Position numbers and translations under genes: made by a program. A stretch of DNA of 64,000 nt, taken from Saccharothrix obliqua (GTDB taxonomy: Bacteria > Actinomycetota > Actinomycetes > Mycobacteriales > Pseudonocardiaceae). The notes under the pieces were generated by a model, which was not told the DNA's origin, ran no database searches, and worked only from the letters and a program-made list of their open reading frames with translations. Below, piece by piece: positions 1 to 9,424 of this stretch; the stretch's first letter is position 1; each line of letters starts with the position of its first letter. Location of the stretch: contig NZ_JAHXGQ010000001.1 in assembly GCF_019375475.1 (NCBI RefSeq), positions 930,001 through 994,000 on the forward strand, written 5' to 3'.

Positions 1-1
1 C

Positions 2-598
2 GCCAACCTGCCCGCCACCACGATCACGCTCAACGGCGAGGAGTTCGCCCGCGCCGACGCCACGTCGGTGGACATCCGGCCGATGCTGTTGACCGGGGCC
101 ACCAGCGAGCACGTCGTCACGATCAGGCTCGACGGCGAGCCGTTCGACCCCCGGGAGCACGGCTGGAGCGTCACCGCGGTCGTCCAGGGCCTGCCCCGCG
201 CCATGTGGGGAGCCCCGCTGGCCAGGCCGGGTGACGCGCTCACCGAGGACCCGCAGGTGCCGAACTGCCTGACCGGGCTGCGGTTCGCCGTGCCGCCGCC
301 CGACCTCGCACCCGCGCTCGGGCCGATCGACGCCGAGGCGTTCGACGTGGACGCGCTGGAACCCTCCCGGCTGCCCGGCCAGGACCCCGAGCCGAGGGGA
401 CCCGCCCCGGTGGAGGACCCGGACAGCATCACCGAGATCACCCGGATCGCCGGGACGGCGACCCGGCGGACCGCCGTCCACGAGGCGTTGACGGCGATGG
501 GGCTCGGCCCGGACGCCGACGGCCCGCTCACCCGCTACGCCGAGCTGGCGGCCACCGCCTTCACCGACCGCCCGCTGACCACTACCGCCCCGAGGTGA
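2..598 (+). CDS. Unrecognised protein, C-terminal part only (5' end outside window)
   Basis: The reading frame is open from the first base of the window, so the gene begins upstream; 198 residues are visible, and a GTG at 68 is probably only an internal valine. The visible part starts with a beta-rich stretch (ATTITLNGEEF, then VVTIRLDGEPFD) and ends with an Ala/Thr/Pro-rich helical tail. There is no signal peptide, membrane segment or catalytic motif that I can name. It ends 6 bp before the next gene and leads a run of coupled genes reaching 8.4 kb, so it probably works with them. I do not recognise the family. That it is a real gene is well supported by frame, codon bias and spacing; its function is unknown. 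Confidence 0.7.
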   Translation, partial: ANLPATTITLNGEEFARADATSVDIRPMLLTGATSEHVVTIRLDGEPFDPREHGWSVTAVVQGLPRAMWGAPLARPGDALTEDPQVPNCLTGLRFAVPPPDLAPALGPIDAEAFDVDALEPSRLPGQDPEPRGPAPVEDPDSITEITRIAGTATRRTAVHEALTAMGLGPDADGPLTRYAELAATAFTDRPLTTTAPR

Positions 599-604
599 GC
601 CGCG

Positions 605-2767
605 TTGCCGACCCAGCCCGACCTGAGCATCAGCTTCCACGATTACTACCAACCCCGCGCCACCGCCGGTGTCTACGCGGTGGAAACCGCCCAGGTGCTC
701 AAGAAGGGCGAGGACCCGGTGCCCACCCCGGGCCACGAACTGCCCGAGGTGGTCGAGCGGTTCGAGGTCAGGGCGGCGCGCTTCGTGCTGGACGAGTCCT
801 CGGTGCACGCGCTCTACCCGGCGGAGGGCGCCGAGGGGGACTACCGGCTGACCCTGCCGCACATCACGCTCGACCGGGCGGTCCTGCCGTGGGAGCGGGA
901 GACCGACGGGCACGCCCTGGAGGACGTGCCCGTCCGCGAACCGTGGCTGGCGTTGCTGGTGTTCCACGCGGGGGAGCTGCCGGACGACCCGGACGCCCGC
1001 GGTGACGCGGTGCCCAGGACCGTGGAAGAACTGCGGCACCCCGCCGAAGATGACGTGCTCGGGCCGACGCTCGCCGACGAGGGCATCGACGCCGCCGTGT
1101 CCGCGAGCACCACGAAGACCATCGACGTGCCGAGGGAGGTCTTCTCGGCGGTCGTGCCGCGCCTGGACGAACTGCGTCACCTCGCCCACGTGCGTGACGT
1201 GACCACCGCGCCCGCGTTGCTCGACGACGGCGAGGTGCTGACCGAGGGCCGCTACGCGGTGGTCGCCGCCAACCGGTTCGCCCGCACGACCGGCGCGTAC
1301 GCCGTGCACCTGGTGTCGTTGGAGGGCTGGAAGGAACTGCTCGGCGACGACGCGGTGCCCGACGAGTACCGGGCGGTCCGGCTGTGCTCGTTGCGGTCGT
1401 GGTCGTTCCGGTCCGACGCCGCCGCCGTCCTCGACGCGCGGAGCCTGCTCGACGCGCTGGCCGACCCGGGGCGGGACGACCCCGAGAACCTGGCACCGCG
1501 GTTGCGGCCCGGCGGCGGGGTGAGCGGCGACGCGGCCGAGTACGCCGCCCGGCGGCTGTGGCTGGGGTACGTGCCCGTGCCGTACCGGGTCGGTTCGGGC
1601 GAGCTGACCTTCGGCTGGTACCGCGGCCCCTGCGCACCCGCCGCCGTGCCGCGCGTCCCGGTGGTGGGCCGGAGCACCCCGCACCCGACCGCCGACCACG
1701 CGTTGATCTTCGAGCCGGAGAACGGCCTGTTCGACGTCTCCTACGCCGCGGCGTGGACGCTCGGCCGCGTGCTGGCCCTCAGCGATCCCGCCTACGCGGC
1801 CGAACTCGCCCGCGCCCGCCGGGAACTGGCCAACGAGGTGGTCCGCATCCTCGCCGTGGCCGGGGACCCGCACCTGGAGGGCGCCACCACGCCGGGCGGG
1901 CTCGGGCGCGTGCTGGTCGACGCGTTCGCCGCACCGCAGCGCCCCGAGCCCGACGTGCCCGCGACCCCCGGCGTCCGGACCCGGCGGACCAGGGCGGGTG
2001 TCGGCGCGTTGACCGGCGAACGGCTGCGTCCGCTGCACCACGTCGCCCGCGAGCGCGGCGGGACGATGTCCGCCTGGCTGGACGGGTTGGCATTGCTGCG
2101 TGGCGTGCCGTTCCGCCACCTCGTCCCGCACCAGGACCTGCTGCCACCGGAATCGCTGCGGTTCTTCGTGGTGGACCGGCAGTGGGTGGAGTCGCTGGTC
2201 GCCGGCGCCCGCGACGTCGGCGTGCACACCGCGGTGGACGTGGTCGCCGACGCCGCCCTCACCGCCGAGGTGGACGCCACGAGCACCGGCCCGCGGGCTG
2301 CCGCCGGGGTGTTGATCCGCTCCGAGCTGGTCCGGGCCTGGCCGGTGTTCGACCTGTCGGCCACCGCGTCGGGCAGGCCCGTCACCGAGCTGCGCCGTGA
2401 CCACCCGGCGCCCGACGTCCTGCTGTGCTTGTTCGACGCGATCCCGGACGAGGTGGTGATCCGGGAACCCGGCCAGGGCATCCACTTCGGGATCGACCAC
2501 GGCGAGGTGATCTCGCTGCGCGGCCTCGACCCCGGCCCCGACCTCGGCTACCCGCTGGAGCGCTCGTTCCCGGACGGGGGCTCCGTCTTCGAGGACCACC
2601 TGCGCGACGCCCCGGGCGACCCTGACGTGCTGGACCTGCTGGGGTTGGTGCCCGCGCTGGCGGGAGCCCTCGACCGCGCCGACCTGACGCCGGCCGAGTT
2701 CGCCCTGCAACTGGTCAACGCGCCCGTCGAGGTCCGGATCAGGGCCACCACCGAGGAGACCCCGTGA
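605..2767 (+). CDS. Large conserved-type hypothetical protein, 720 aa, second gene of the coupled cluster
   Basis: I chose the TTG at 605, eight bases after a GAGGTGA ribosome site. The protein is soluble, with no signal peptide or membrane helix. A distinctive block near residues 504-522 reads LVPHQDLLPPESLRFF, followed by a region around residues 575-640 containing GVLIRSELVRAWPVFD and PDVLLCLFDAIPDEV. From memory, unverified, such blocks occur in large hypothetical proteins of myxobacteria, cyanobacteria and actinobacteria that are encoded next to proteins like the following gene. No catalytic motif is evident. The stop codon overlaps the next start (GTGA at 2764), so the two are translationally coupled. 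A structural or surface role is a guess. Confidence 0.75.
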   Translation: MPTQPDLSISFHDYYQPRATAGVYAVETAQVLKKGEDPVPTPGHELPEVVERFEVRAARFVLDESSVHALYPAEGAEGDYRLTLPHITLDRAVLPWERETDGHALEDVPVREPWLALLVFHAGELPDDPDARGDAVPRTVEELRHPAEDDVLGPTLADEGIDAAVSASTTKTIDVPREVFSAVVPRLDELRHLAHVRDVTTAPALLDDGEVLTEGRYAVVAANRFARTTGAYAVHLVSLEGWKELLGDDAVPDEYRAVRLCSLRSWSFRSDAAAVLDARSLLDALADPGRDDPENLAPRLRPGGGVSGDAAEYAARRLWLGYVPVPYRVGSGELTFGWYRGPCAPAAVPRVPVVGRSTPHPTADHALIFEPENGLFDVSYAAAWTLGRVLALSDPAYAAELARARRELANEVVRILAVAGDPHLEGATTPGGLGRVLVDAFAAPQRPEPDVPATPGVRTRRTRAGVGALTGERLRPLHHVARERGGTMSAWLDGLALLRGVPFRHLVPHQDLLPPESLRFFVVDRQWVESLVAGARDVGVHTAVDVVADAALTAEVDATSTGPRAAAGVLIRSELVRAWPVFDLSATASGRPVTELRRDHPAPDVLLCLFDAIPDEVVIREPGQGIHFGIDHGEVISLRGLDPGPDLGYPLERSFPDGGSVFEDHLRDAPGDPDVLDLLGLVPALAGALDRADLTPAEFALQLVNAPVEVRIRATTEETP

Positions 2768-5700
2768 CCGACACCGAACTGGTCGTGCCCGTCCGGGTGC
2801 ACGCGCTCATGGTCAACAAGGACGTCCGCGCGCAGGACTTCCTGCGGTGGCAGCCGCGGTTCCGGATGACACTCGACCCGCGCTTCAAGCTCGGCGCGGA
2901 ACCGGGGCCGTACGAGGACGGCGACATCTTCGACGTGCCGGACTCCGAAGGTGTCCACGTGCAGTGGCAGCTCCCCGAGGCGTTGACCGCCGGGCACGTC
3001 GACCCGGTGACCGGGGAGTCGGTGTTCCCCCTGGTGCCCAACCGGTGGCTCGTCGTGCGGTACGCGCGGGTGGGCGGTGAGCGGAAGGTCGCCGGGTGGC
3101 TCGTGCAGAGCGACTACCTGGAGAAGCACGACGACCTCGGGATCGAGGCGTTCACCCAGTACCTCGACCCGTTCGCGCCCGCCGGCGAACCGCGGCGGGA
3201 CTACATCGGGCGTGCTCACGCGTTGGCCGACGGCCCGTGGGAGGAACCGCCCGCGCGCCCGTTGTTCCTCACCGCGATCGGCCCCGGCCTCCCGGCGTTC
3301 GCCGCGTTCGCGCCGTACCACGGCAACGTGTTCCTGTTCCACGACACCCTCGCGGACCTGACACCGCCGGACGAGGACCACCCGCCGGAAGCCACGCTCA
3401 GCTACCAGGTCGTCGGCTGGTACAGCGACGACGACGCCGACGTCCTGCGCCGCGCCCGGGACGTCCCCGAGCTGCTCCCGCCCGACACCGACCCCGACGA
3501 CGTCCGCGCGGTGGCCGCGGCGCTCGGCTGGGCCGTGCCCGACGACCTGCCCGCGACCGTCCGGCACACCCGGTACGCGGGCACCGCGCTCGGCATCCAC
3601 TGGCAGCAGCGCGGTTACCAGCCACCGCCGACCAAGCCCGCGCCCGAGGCGGTGAAGGTCGCGATCGGCCACTCCACCGCCGACGCCGCCACCGCGCTCG
3701 CGGCGCACCAGACGCGGTCGGCGCGGGTGGGCGACCTGGTCAACGCGCTCTACCACGGCAACCCGGACGACCTGGACACCGCCGACGGCGAGATCGACCT
3801 GGCCGAGCTGACCCACGCCTCGTGGTTCGCCGCACGGGACGGCGGCCAGGTCTGGGAGGTCACCACCCGACCGCCGGACGGGGCGGAGACCCCGCCACCG
3901 CCACCCGACCAGCCCGCCTGGGTCGCCGAGCTGAACGCCGACCAGGCCGCCCACGACCTGATCCCGCCGCGGCTGGAGGCGGCGCGGTGGCGGCTGTGGA
4001 GCCTGCGGTGGCTGCGGGACCTGCCGGAGGAGGGATACCGCCCGCCCGGTTACGTCGTGGACCCGGAGGAGTGGGACGCGCGCATCGCGGCGGCACACGC
4101 CGAGGTCGAGACGCAACTGGCCGCGTTGACCGCCGCACGGGCACGCATCCCGCACGCCGACAACCCGGACGACCTGCCCGCCGCCATCGCGGACTTCGCC
4201 GCCCGCAAGGGTTTGACGTCCGAGTACGAGCTGCGCAGGAGGACGTTGGGCGGGTTCCACCGGCCTGCCGACCCGGTCGTCCTGCTCAGCGACTGCGGCC
4301 CGGTCGACCCGCTCGCCCGCGCCGAGGACGACCCGCTGCCGTGCCGGTTGCCGTCCGCGTTGCTCACCGAGGTGAAGATCGGCGGGACCTGGGCCGAGAC
4401 GGACCCCGCCGCACCGATGCCGCCGCACAGCGACGGACTGCCCCCGGCGTGCGCGGCGCTGGTCGTGGAGTTCGAGTTGCTGGAACGCGCGGCCACCACC
4501 GATGTGGACGGGGAGACCGCGTTGCACGCGATCACCGCCGACCCCGCGGGTTCCTCGGAGGGCCCGTGGCCGGAGTACCTGGCGGTGTGGTCGCAACCGT
4601 GGCTGCCGATGTACGTGCAGTGGCGGATCATCCACTGCGCCACCCCGTACGCCGGGGACGGCGGTGAGCACTGGGAGTTCGACGGCGAGCGTTACCGCTG
4701 GCTCGGCACCGGGGCCGAGCCCGCTCCCGACTCCGACTCGGAAGGCGGCCTGCGTTGGACCGACTTCACCGGCCGGGCGTTCCTCACGCCGTCGCTCTCC
4801 TACGTGCTGCGCGGCCAGGCCGACCGGCAGGCCGGGAACGCACCGCCGGAGCAGGTTTCGGCGTTGCACGAGCTGCGTGCCGACGTGTCCGAGCTGAAGG
4901 TCCTGTCGCAGCGCCTGGACGGCTTCACCGAGTGGCTGCTCCAGCGTGACGGTCAGACCCAGGTCACCACCGCGGTCGCGCTGGCCGGCGACGACGACCT
5001 GGTCGAGCTGGTCGGGGACACCGACTACGTACCCGACGGCGCGGGAGACCGGCGAGACCAGCGGTTCCAACCCGTGCGCGGCGGCCAGTTCTACTTCCGC
5101 GAGCTGCACGTGGTCGACCGGTTCGGCCAGACCCTGCGCAAGGTCGCCGCGCAGGGTTCCCAGCCGATCCAGTTCGCACCGATCCGCGCCGCGAGCGTGC
5201 TGCCGGACCGGCCCATCTTCCCCGACGCGCCCGGCCCGCAGCGCTTCCTCCAGCTCCCGCCGAGGCTGCTGCACGACACCAGGGTCCGGTTCGAGCCGGT
5301 CGAGACCGCGGTGGTGGGCTGGTTGCTGGTCAACCACCTCGACCGGACCGTCCTCGTGCACGCGCCCGACGGCCTGCCGCTGGGTGAGCTGCGCGTGGTG
5401 GTCGTGTCGGGGAACCGCGAGATCACCTGGACGCCGTTGCCGCACGCCCCGTTGCGTCACCCCTCGGACGAGGAGTTCGCCAGGACCTACCCGCACGTGG
5501 CCGGCTTCGCCCTCGGGTTGCTCGGCCGAGGACCCGACGCGTTCGCCGCGTTGATGGCCACGATCAACACCAGCCTGGAGCGGATCAGTGATCTCACGCC
5601 GAGCGAGGACACCTCCCCGCTGCGGCTCGTCGGCCGACCGGTCGCCCTCGTCCGCGCCGCGCTCGGCCTGGAGCTGCGTGGCCCGCTGCTCACCGACCCC

Positions 5701-6297
5701 GCGTGGGACCGGGTGCTCGACCCGCCGGCGGAGCCGTACCCGGACTGGCGGTGGACGGTCCGGCTCGGCGACGCCGAACGGCTCAAGGACGGCCTGATCG
5801 GTTACTACCAGGCCGCGCGGCCGGGCGCGCCCGTCGAGTACGAGGCGTTGCACGCGGTGACCCCCGACGGGACGGGCGGCTACGTCGAGCCGATCGGCAC
5901 CGGGGCGGGCATCCGGTTGCGGGCCAGGCTTTCCGGCGAACCGGAACCACTGGACCTGACCCTGCTGATGTGCCCGCACAGCGCCGTGCACGCCACCACC
6001 GACATCCTCCCGGTCGCCGCGTTGCGCGTGGACACCGAGGTGGTCGGCGCGGCGTTGCGGCGCATCCGGGCGGCGTTCCGGCTCAACCCGCTGCTCGCGG
6101 TCGGCGCGCCGGACGGCGTGGTGATGCCGAAACCCGCCCGGTGGCACGGCGAGTGGACCTGGGCCGAACCCGTCGACGAGGGCACGTGGGCCGAACTGCC
6201 GATCCTGGCCTCCGACGACTCCGCCCGCGTCGACGAGCCCGTGCCGACCGCCCGCGCGGGCTACCTGCTGCTGCGGCCGACCGAGGAGGGCGCGTGA
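2764..6297 (+). CDS. Very large conserved-type hypothetical protein, 1177 aa, third gene of the coupled cluster
   Basis: It starts at a GTG overlapping the previous stop. The N-terminal third has recognisable signature blocks: VPVRVHALMVN near residue 8, FPLVPNRWLVVRY near 87, FLTAIGPG near 170 and LSYQVVGWYSD near 212. The middle (about residues 380-480) is charged and helical and may form coiled coil. The C-terminal half is mixed beta and Pro-rich. There is no signal peptide, membrane segment or nucleotide-binding motif. Proteins with these N-terminal blocks are, as I recall without verification, scattered across several bacterial phyla as uncharacterised large proteins. It is coupled by a 4-bp overlap to the 145-residue gene that follows. 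Function unknown; assembly into a large extracellular or phage-derived structure is only a hypothesis. Confidence 0.75.
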   Translation: MTDTELVVPVRVHALMVNKDVRAQDFLRWQPRFRMTLDPRFKLGAEPGPYEDGDIFDVPDSEGVHVQWQLPEALTAGHVDPVTGESVFPLVPNRWLVVRYARVGGERKVAGWLVQSDYLEKHDDLGIEAFTQYLDPFAPAGEPRRDYIGRAHALADGPWEEPPARPLFLTAIGPGLPAFAAFAPYHGNVFLFHDTLADLTPPDEDHPPEATLSYQVVGWYSDDDADVLRRARDVPELLPPDTDPDDVRAVAAALGWAVPDDLPATVRHTRYAGTALGIHWQQRGYQPPPTKPAPEAVKVAIGHSTADAATALAAHQTRSARVGDLVNALYHGNPDDLDTADGEIDLAELTHASWFAARDGGQVWEVTTRPPDGAETPPPPPDQPAWVAELNADQAAHDLIPPRLEAARWRLWSLRWLRDLPEEGYRPPGYVVDPEEWDARIAAAHAEVETQLAALTAARARIPHADNPDDLPAAIADFAARKGLTSEYELRRRTLGGFHRPADPVVLLSDCGPVDPLARAEDDPLPCRLPSALLTEVKIGGTWAETDPAAPMPPHSDGLPPACAALVVEFELLERAATTDVDGETALHAITADPAGSSEGPWPEYLAVWSQPWLPMYVQWRIIHCATPYAGDGGEHWEFDGERYRWLGTGAEPAPDSDSEGGLRWTDFTGRAFLTPSLSYVLRGQADRQAGNAPPEQVSALHELRADVSELKVLSQRLDGFTEWLLQRDGQTQVTTAVALAGDDDLVELVGDTDYVPDGAGDRRDQRFQPVRGGQFYFRELHVVDRFGQTLRKVAAQGSQPIQFAPIRAASVLPDRPIFPDAPGPQRFLQLPPRLLHDTRVRFEPVETAVVGWLLVNHLDRTVLVHAPDGLPLGELRVVVVSGNREITWTPLPHAPLRHPSDEEFARTYPHVAGFALGLLGRGPDAFAALMATINTSLERISDLTPSEDTSPLRLVGRPVALVRAALGLELRGPLLTDPAWDRVLDPPAEPYPDWRWTVRLGDAERLKDGLIGYYQAARPGAPVEYEALHAVTPDGTGGYVEPIGTGAGIRLRARLSGEPEPLDLTLLMCPHSAVHATTDILPVAALRVDTEVVGAALRRIRAAFRLNPLLAVGAPDGVVMPKPARWHGEWTWAEPVDEGTWAELPILASDDSARVDEPVPTARAGYLLLRPTEEGA

Positions 6298-6731
6298 ACG
6301 ACCGACCGCTGCTGCCGTACCGGGTGGAGGGCCACGCGGGGTCGCGGGCCGCCGCCGACGCCACCGCGCCCGGCACGCGGCTCCGGCTCACCGTGGGCGG
6401 TCCCGCCCCCGAACAGGTCCGCTGTGACGGCTTCGTGCTGACCGTGCCCGTCGATCCTGCGGTGCGGCACGCACCGCACCTGAGCGTCACCCCGGTGCGC
6501 GGCCGTGCGCAGGGCAGGCACTGGTGGATCGCCGCGGACCGGACCGACCCGGCCGTGCTGAGGCTGGAGTGCGTCCCGGACGAGCCCGCCACGTTCAACG
6601 GCACCTGGTCGGTGGTGTTCGAGATCGACCTCGCCGCCCCGGTGGGCGCGGCGGTGGTCGGGATCAGCGAGCACGCCGCCGCCGGGACCGCCGCCCTGAC
6701 CAGCCGCACCGCTCAAGTCCCGATCACCTAG
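6294..6731 (+). CDS. Small beta-domain protein, paralogue of the N-terminus of the next protein
   Basis: The GTG start at 6294 overlaps the preceding stop (GTGA). The 145-residue protein is soluble and beta-rich. Its C-terminal half (IAADRTDP, then ATFNGTWSVVFEI, then PVGAAVVGI) matches the equivalent part of the following 561-residue protein (IARDSTDP, ATFDGTWQLDVKL, GAVGPVSIV) in sequence order and spacing. The two genes therefore encode the same domain, once alone and once as the N-terminal module of a longer protein. A free copy of a module can act as a cap or adaptor in a multimer, but nothing here proves that. The frame also extends far upstream, antiparallel to nothing useful; the coupled GTG is the convincing start. 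Confidence 0.75.
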   Translation: MNDRPLLPYRVEGHAGSRAAADATAPGTRLRLTVGGPAPEQVRCDGFVLTVPVDPAVRHAPHLSVTPVRGRAQGRHWWIAADRTDPAVLRLECVPDEPATFNGTWSVVFEIDLAAPVGAAVVGISEHAAAGTAALTSRTAQVPIT

Positions 6732-6741
6732 GAGCGTTCCG

Positions 6742-8427
6742 TTGGCAGACAACAACTTGATCAAGCCCGTCCTGGCGACCGACCCGAACCCCGTGATGGT
6801 GAGCACCTTCGCGGAGCCCTCCTACGCCACGCTGACCCTCGTCTACGGCAAGGAGAAGGACCCCGCCGCCAGTTGGCCGATCGACTGTTCGGAGCTGCGG
6901 ATCTCGATACCCACCGGCCGGCAGGCCACCGCGTTGACCGGTGATCCGCAGCGGATCAACCCGTCCACGGGTGTGGTCATCGACGGCACCGGGAAGAAGT
7001 GGAACATCGCCCGGGATTCCACCGACCCGAACCGGACCGAGTACACGCTCGTCCCGGACGACGACGCGACGTTCGACGGCACGTGGCAGTTGGACGTCAA
7101 GCTGTCCGGCATCGAGGTCAACGGCGCGGTGGGTCCGGTGTCGATCGTCGTGGGCGAGCGGACCAAGACCGCCGGTGGGGACTGGACCGAGCGCGAGGGG
7201 CGCGTCGAGGTGGTCAAGCGCGACGACGTGTTCTTCCTGCACTCGTTGCGGCCCGAAAAAACCATCATTGCCCGCGGTGAAAAGGTCAAACTCCACTGGG
7301 AGGGGTCCACGAACGCCGAGTACACGATGTACTACCGGGACCAGGAGGGTGACCAGTGCCCGAAGCTGACCAACCCCGGCGGCACCTGGACCTCACCACC
7401 GCTGGTGGAGGCCACGAACTTCACCCTCAAGGCCACTCTGGGGGAAAAGGACCTCTACCAGACCACCCACGTGCGGGTCGCCGAACCGGACATCCGCGTC
7501 CATACGCTCGGGGTGGCGGACAAGGTGGTCAGCAACCTGGTCGTGGACACCGCCAAGGCGCTGACCATCCGCACCCTGTCCGGCGCCGGGTCCCCGATCA
7601 AGGTCACCAACAGCCTCGACCAGTCGGACACCAGCGCTTCGATCATCACCGGAACCGGTGGGCTGACGGCGAAGGGGAACGTGTCCGCGGTCGGCGACGG
7701 GAAGGTCGTGCGCATCAGGGAGCTGCAAGGGCCGTCGGGCGAGGAGTTGGTGATCAAGAACGGCCTCCAGACCGATGGCGTCACCGTGCAGGGCGACCTG
7801 ACCGCGATTGCGAGCGGCAAGAAGGTGCGCATCAGGGACTTGCGCGGGCCGTCGCGGCAGCCGTTGGTGATCAACAGCCACACCGAACTGCGCGACAACA
7901 CCGACCTGACGGTCACCGGCACCGGGAAGCTCAAGGCGATCAAAGCCGAGTTCACCGGCGGGGTCACGGTCACCAAGGACGGGTCGCTCTCCGTCGCCGG
8001 CCTGCTCTCCGCCACGGGTAAGACCAGCATGGTGGGCGACGTGCAGTCGTTCGGGCTGACCTGGAACACCACGAAGAAGTTCACCGCGCCCACCTCCGGT
8101 CTCGCGATCGGCGTCGTGCAGTGCACCGGCGCGTCCCGCAACCCCATGGTGAAGCTCGTGAGCGGCGGGAAATCGGTCGAGGCGACCGCGCGGAAGCACA
8201 ACAGCCCCGCGGCCACCGCCTTCGCGACCACCGTTCTCCCGGTAAAAAAGGGTGCCGCCTGTTACGTGGACTTCGTCGACAGCGGCGGTGACGACGACTC
8301 CGATTACAAGTACGCCTGGCTGATGTGGATTCCGTTCGGCGCGGGGAGCATCAGTCTCGCGCCGGCGTTGGCCGATGAGGGCGTTGCCGACGAGCACGAC
8401 GCGGTAGAGGTCGAACCGGCCGACTGA
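6742..8427 (+). CDS. Tail-fibre-like modular protein, 561 aa, last gene of the coupled cluster
   Basis: The TTG at 6742 follows a GGAG site by seven bases. Residues 1-150 form the beta domain shared with the preceding 145-residue protein. A second module lies around residues 165-250. Residues 255-430 are a run of short repeats such as VRIRELQGPSGEELVIKN and VRIRDLRGPSRQPLVINS, with many VTG/VSG-type turns, as in beta-helical phage tail fibres or receptor-binding proteins. The C-terminal domain (about 440-535) contains KFTAPTSGLAIGVVQCTG and ends in an acidic tail. There is no signal peptide. The module pattern suggests a fibre or adhesin-like component, but I cannot assign a family. It is followed by a 126-bp gap that ends the coupled cluster. 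Confidence 0.7.
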   Translation: MADNNLIKPVLATDPNPVMVSTFAEPSYATLTLVYGKEKDPAASWPIDCSELRISIPTGRQATALTGDPQRINPSTGVVIDGTGKKWNIARDSTDPNRTEYTLVPDDDATFDGTWQLDVKLSGIEVNGAVGPVSIVVGERTKTAGGDWTEREGRVEVVKRDDVFFLHSLRPEKTIIARGEKVKLHWEGSTNAEYTMYYRDQEGDQCPKLTNPGGTWTSPPLVEATNFTLKATLGEKDLYQTTHVRVAEPDIRVHTLGVADKVVSNLVVDTAKALTIRTLSGAGSPIKVTNSLDQSDTSASIITGTGGLTAKGNVSAVGDGKVVRIRELQGPSGEELVIKNGLQTDGVTVQGDLTAIASGKKVRIRDLRGPSRQPLVINSHTELRDNTDLTVTGTGKLKAIKAEFTGGVTVTKDGSLSVAGLLSATGKTSMVGDVQSFGLTWNTTKKFTAPTSGLAIGVVQCTGASRNPMVKLVSGGKSVEATARKHNSPAATAFATTVLPVKKGAACYVDFVDSGGDDDSDYKYAWLMWIPFGAGSISLAPALADEGVADEHDAVEVEPAD

Positions 8428-8553
8428 CCTCGGCTGCCGTCGCCCGGTCGTGGCTGTTTTCACCTGTGCGGTCGGTTTCCCTTGTCGGCGGCGGCGAATG
8501 CGGTGTCGGCTGCCTACGGTCGGGTGTCATCGGTGTTGGAAGGGGAGGTCGGC

Positions 8554-8991
8554 ATGGTCGTCGGGTGGTTGGGCAGGGCAGCGGTGGTCGCGGCGGCGGG
8601 GTTGTTGGGGTTGACCGGCACGGCCGGGGCTGCGCCGCAGACGCGGGTGGTGTTCTCGATCGAGTTCGCCAACCCCGGCGAGTCCGGTGACCCCGAGCCG
8701 TACGGGGCGGTCGTCCTGCGGTTGGCCGACCAGGACAGGCTGCTGTGGCACCAGGGCCGCACCGAGCAGATCCCGTCCCGTTGGCGTTACCCCACGACGG
8801 GTGCGGCTCAAGAGGAGGTGTCGTTCACCGAGGACGCGGTCCTGGAGGTGTGTGCTTACGTCTCCGAGCGCGACGCCGACTCCGACGACCAGCTGGCCGA
8901 CGGTTGCCTGCCCTACCGCGGGCACTACGAGCCCTACGTGATCAACGGCGAGGACGGTCACGTGACCGTCAACATCTACGGCATCGGTTGA
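8554..8991 (+). CDS. Small secreted protein, unknown function
   Basis: I chose the ATG at 8554 because it is preceded at the right distance by a strong AGGGGAGG ribosome site and opens directly into a signal peptide (MVVGWLGRAAVVAAAG, cleavage probably after TAGA near residue 25). The mature part is about 120 residues, acidic and predicted beta-rich, with two cysteines that could form a disulfide. No known domain is visible. It lies 47 bp upstream of a second small secreted protein with similar leader composition, so the two are probably co-transcribed. Longer versions of the frame starting near 8482 lack a ribosome site and would bury the signal peptide. Confidence 0.7.
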   Translation: MVVGWLGRAAVVAAAGLLGLTGTAGAAPQTRVVFSIEFANPGESGDPEPYGAVVLRLADQDRLLWHQGRTEQIPSRWRYPTTGAAQEEVSFTEDAVLEVCAYVSERDADSDDQLADGCLPYRGHYEPYVINGEDGHVTVNIYGIG

Positions 8992-9038
8992 CCGGTCCTC
9001 CACCACCGTCCGCGTTCGACACCTGTTGGGAGACTTCA

Positions 9039-9320
9039 GTGTTCGTGAGCGTGTCCAAGACCTTGGTCACCGCCTTCCTCGTCGGGACCGCCGTTCTGGC
9101 ACCGGGAACGGCCACGGCCGCGCCCGAGGCGCGGTCCTTCGGCGACTGCATGGACATCGCCGTGGGGCAGCACGACGCCGACCCGCGGATCGCCCATGAC
9201 GCCTGCGAGGCAGCCGAACTGACCACGTGCTACCGGAAGTTCCGCGAAGCCTACGGCCGGCAGCGCTGGGCGCTGGAAGCCTGTCAGGCCCGAACCGACT
9301 CGGCGGACGACGAGGCGTAG
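9039..9320 (+). CDS. Small secreted four-cysteine protein
   Basis: A 93-residue protein from the GTG at 9039, six bases after GGGAG. The N-terminus (VSKTLVTAFLVGTAVLAPG) is a signal peptide with probable cleavage after ATA near residue 27. The mature part is helical and carries four cysteines (GDCMD, DACEAAELTTCYR, EACQAR), enough for two disulfides, and ends in an acidic tail. Such small Cys-containing exported proteins are common in actinomycetes and usually uncharacterised. It follows the 145-residue secreted protein closely and precedes the TY-Chap-like gene by about 100 bp. No function can be assigned. Confidence 0.65.
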   Translation: MFVSVSKTLVTAFLVGTAVLAPGTATAAPEARSFGDCMDIAVGQHDADPRIAHDACEAAELTTCYRKFREAYGRQRWALEACQARTDSADDEA

Positions 9321-9424
9321 GACCACGAGGTCACTGGCATGATTCCGAGCGAGGACGACTCGCGTCAGGGTCGTCCCGCGGTGGCGGGCGATGACCGCGG
9401 CCTACCGGATGGAGGAATGCCGAA

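Noticed and set aside
2548-6147. Very long open frame antisense to the 1177-residue protein gene (1199 codons)
   Set aside because: It is a shadow of third-position GC bias. The plus-strand frame has coupled starts and sensible composition; the antisense product is Arg/Gly/Val-rich without motifs.
1-8427. Prophage or contractile injection system
   Set aside because: No tail sheath, tube, baseplate spike, terminase, portal or integrase motif is visible in the window; the fibre-like C-terminal gene alone is insufficient.
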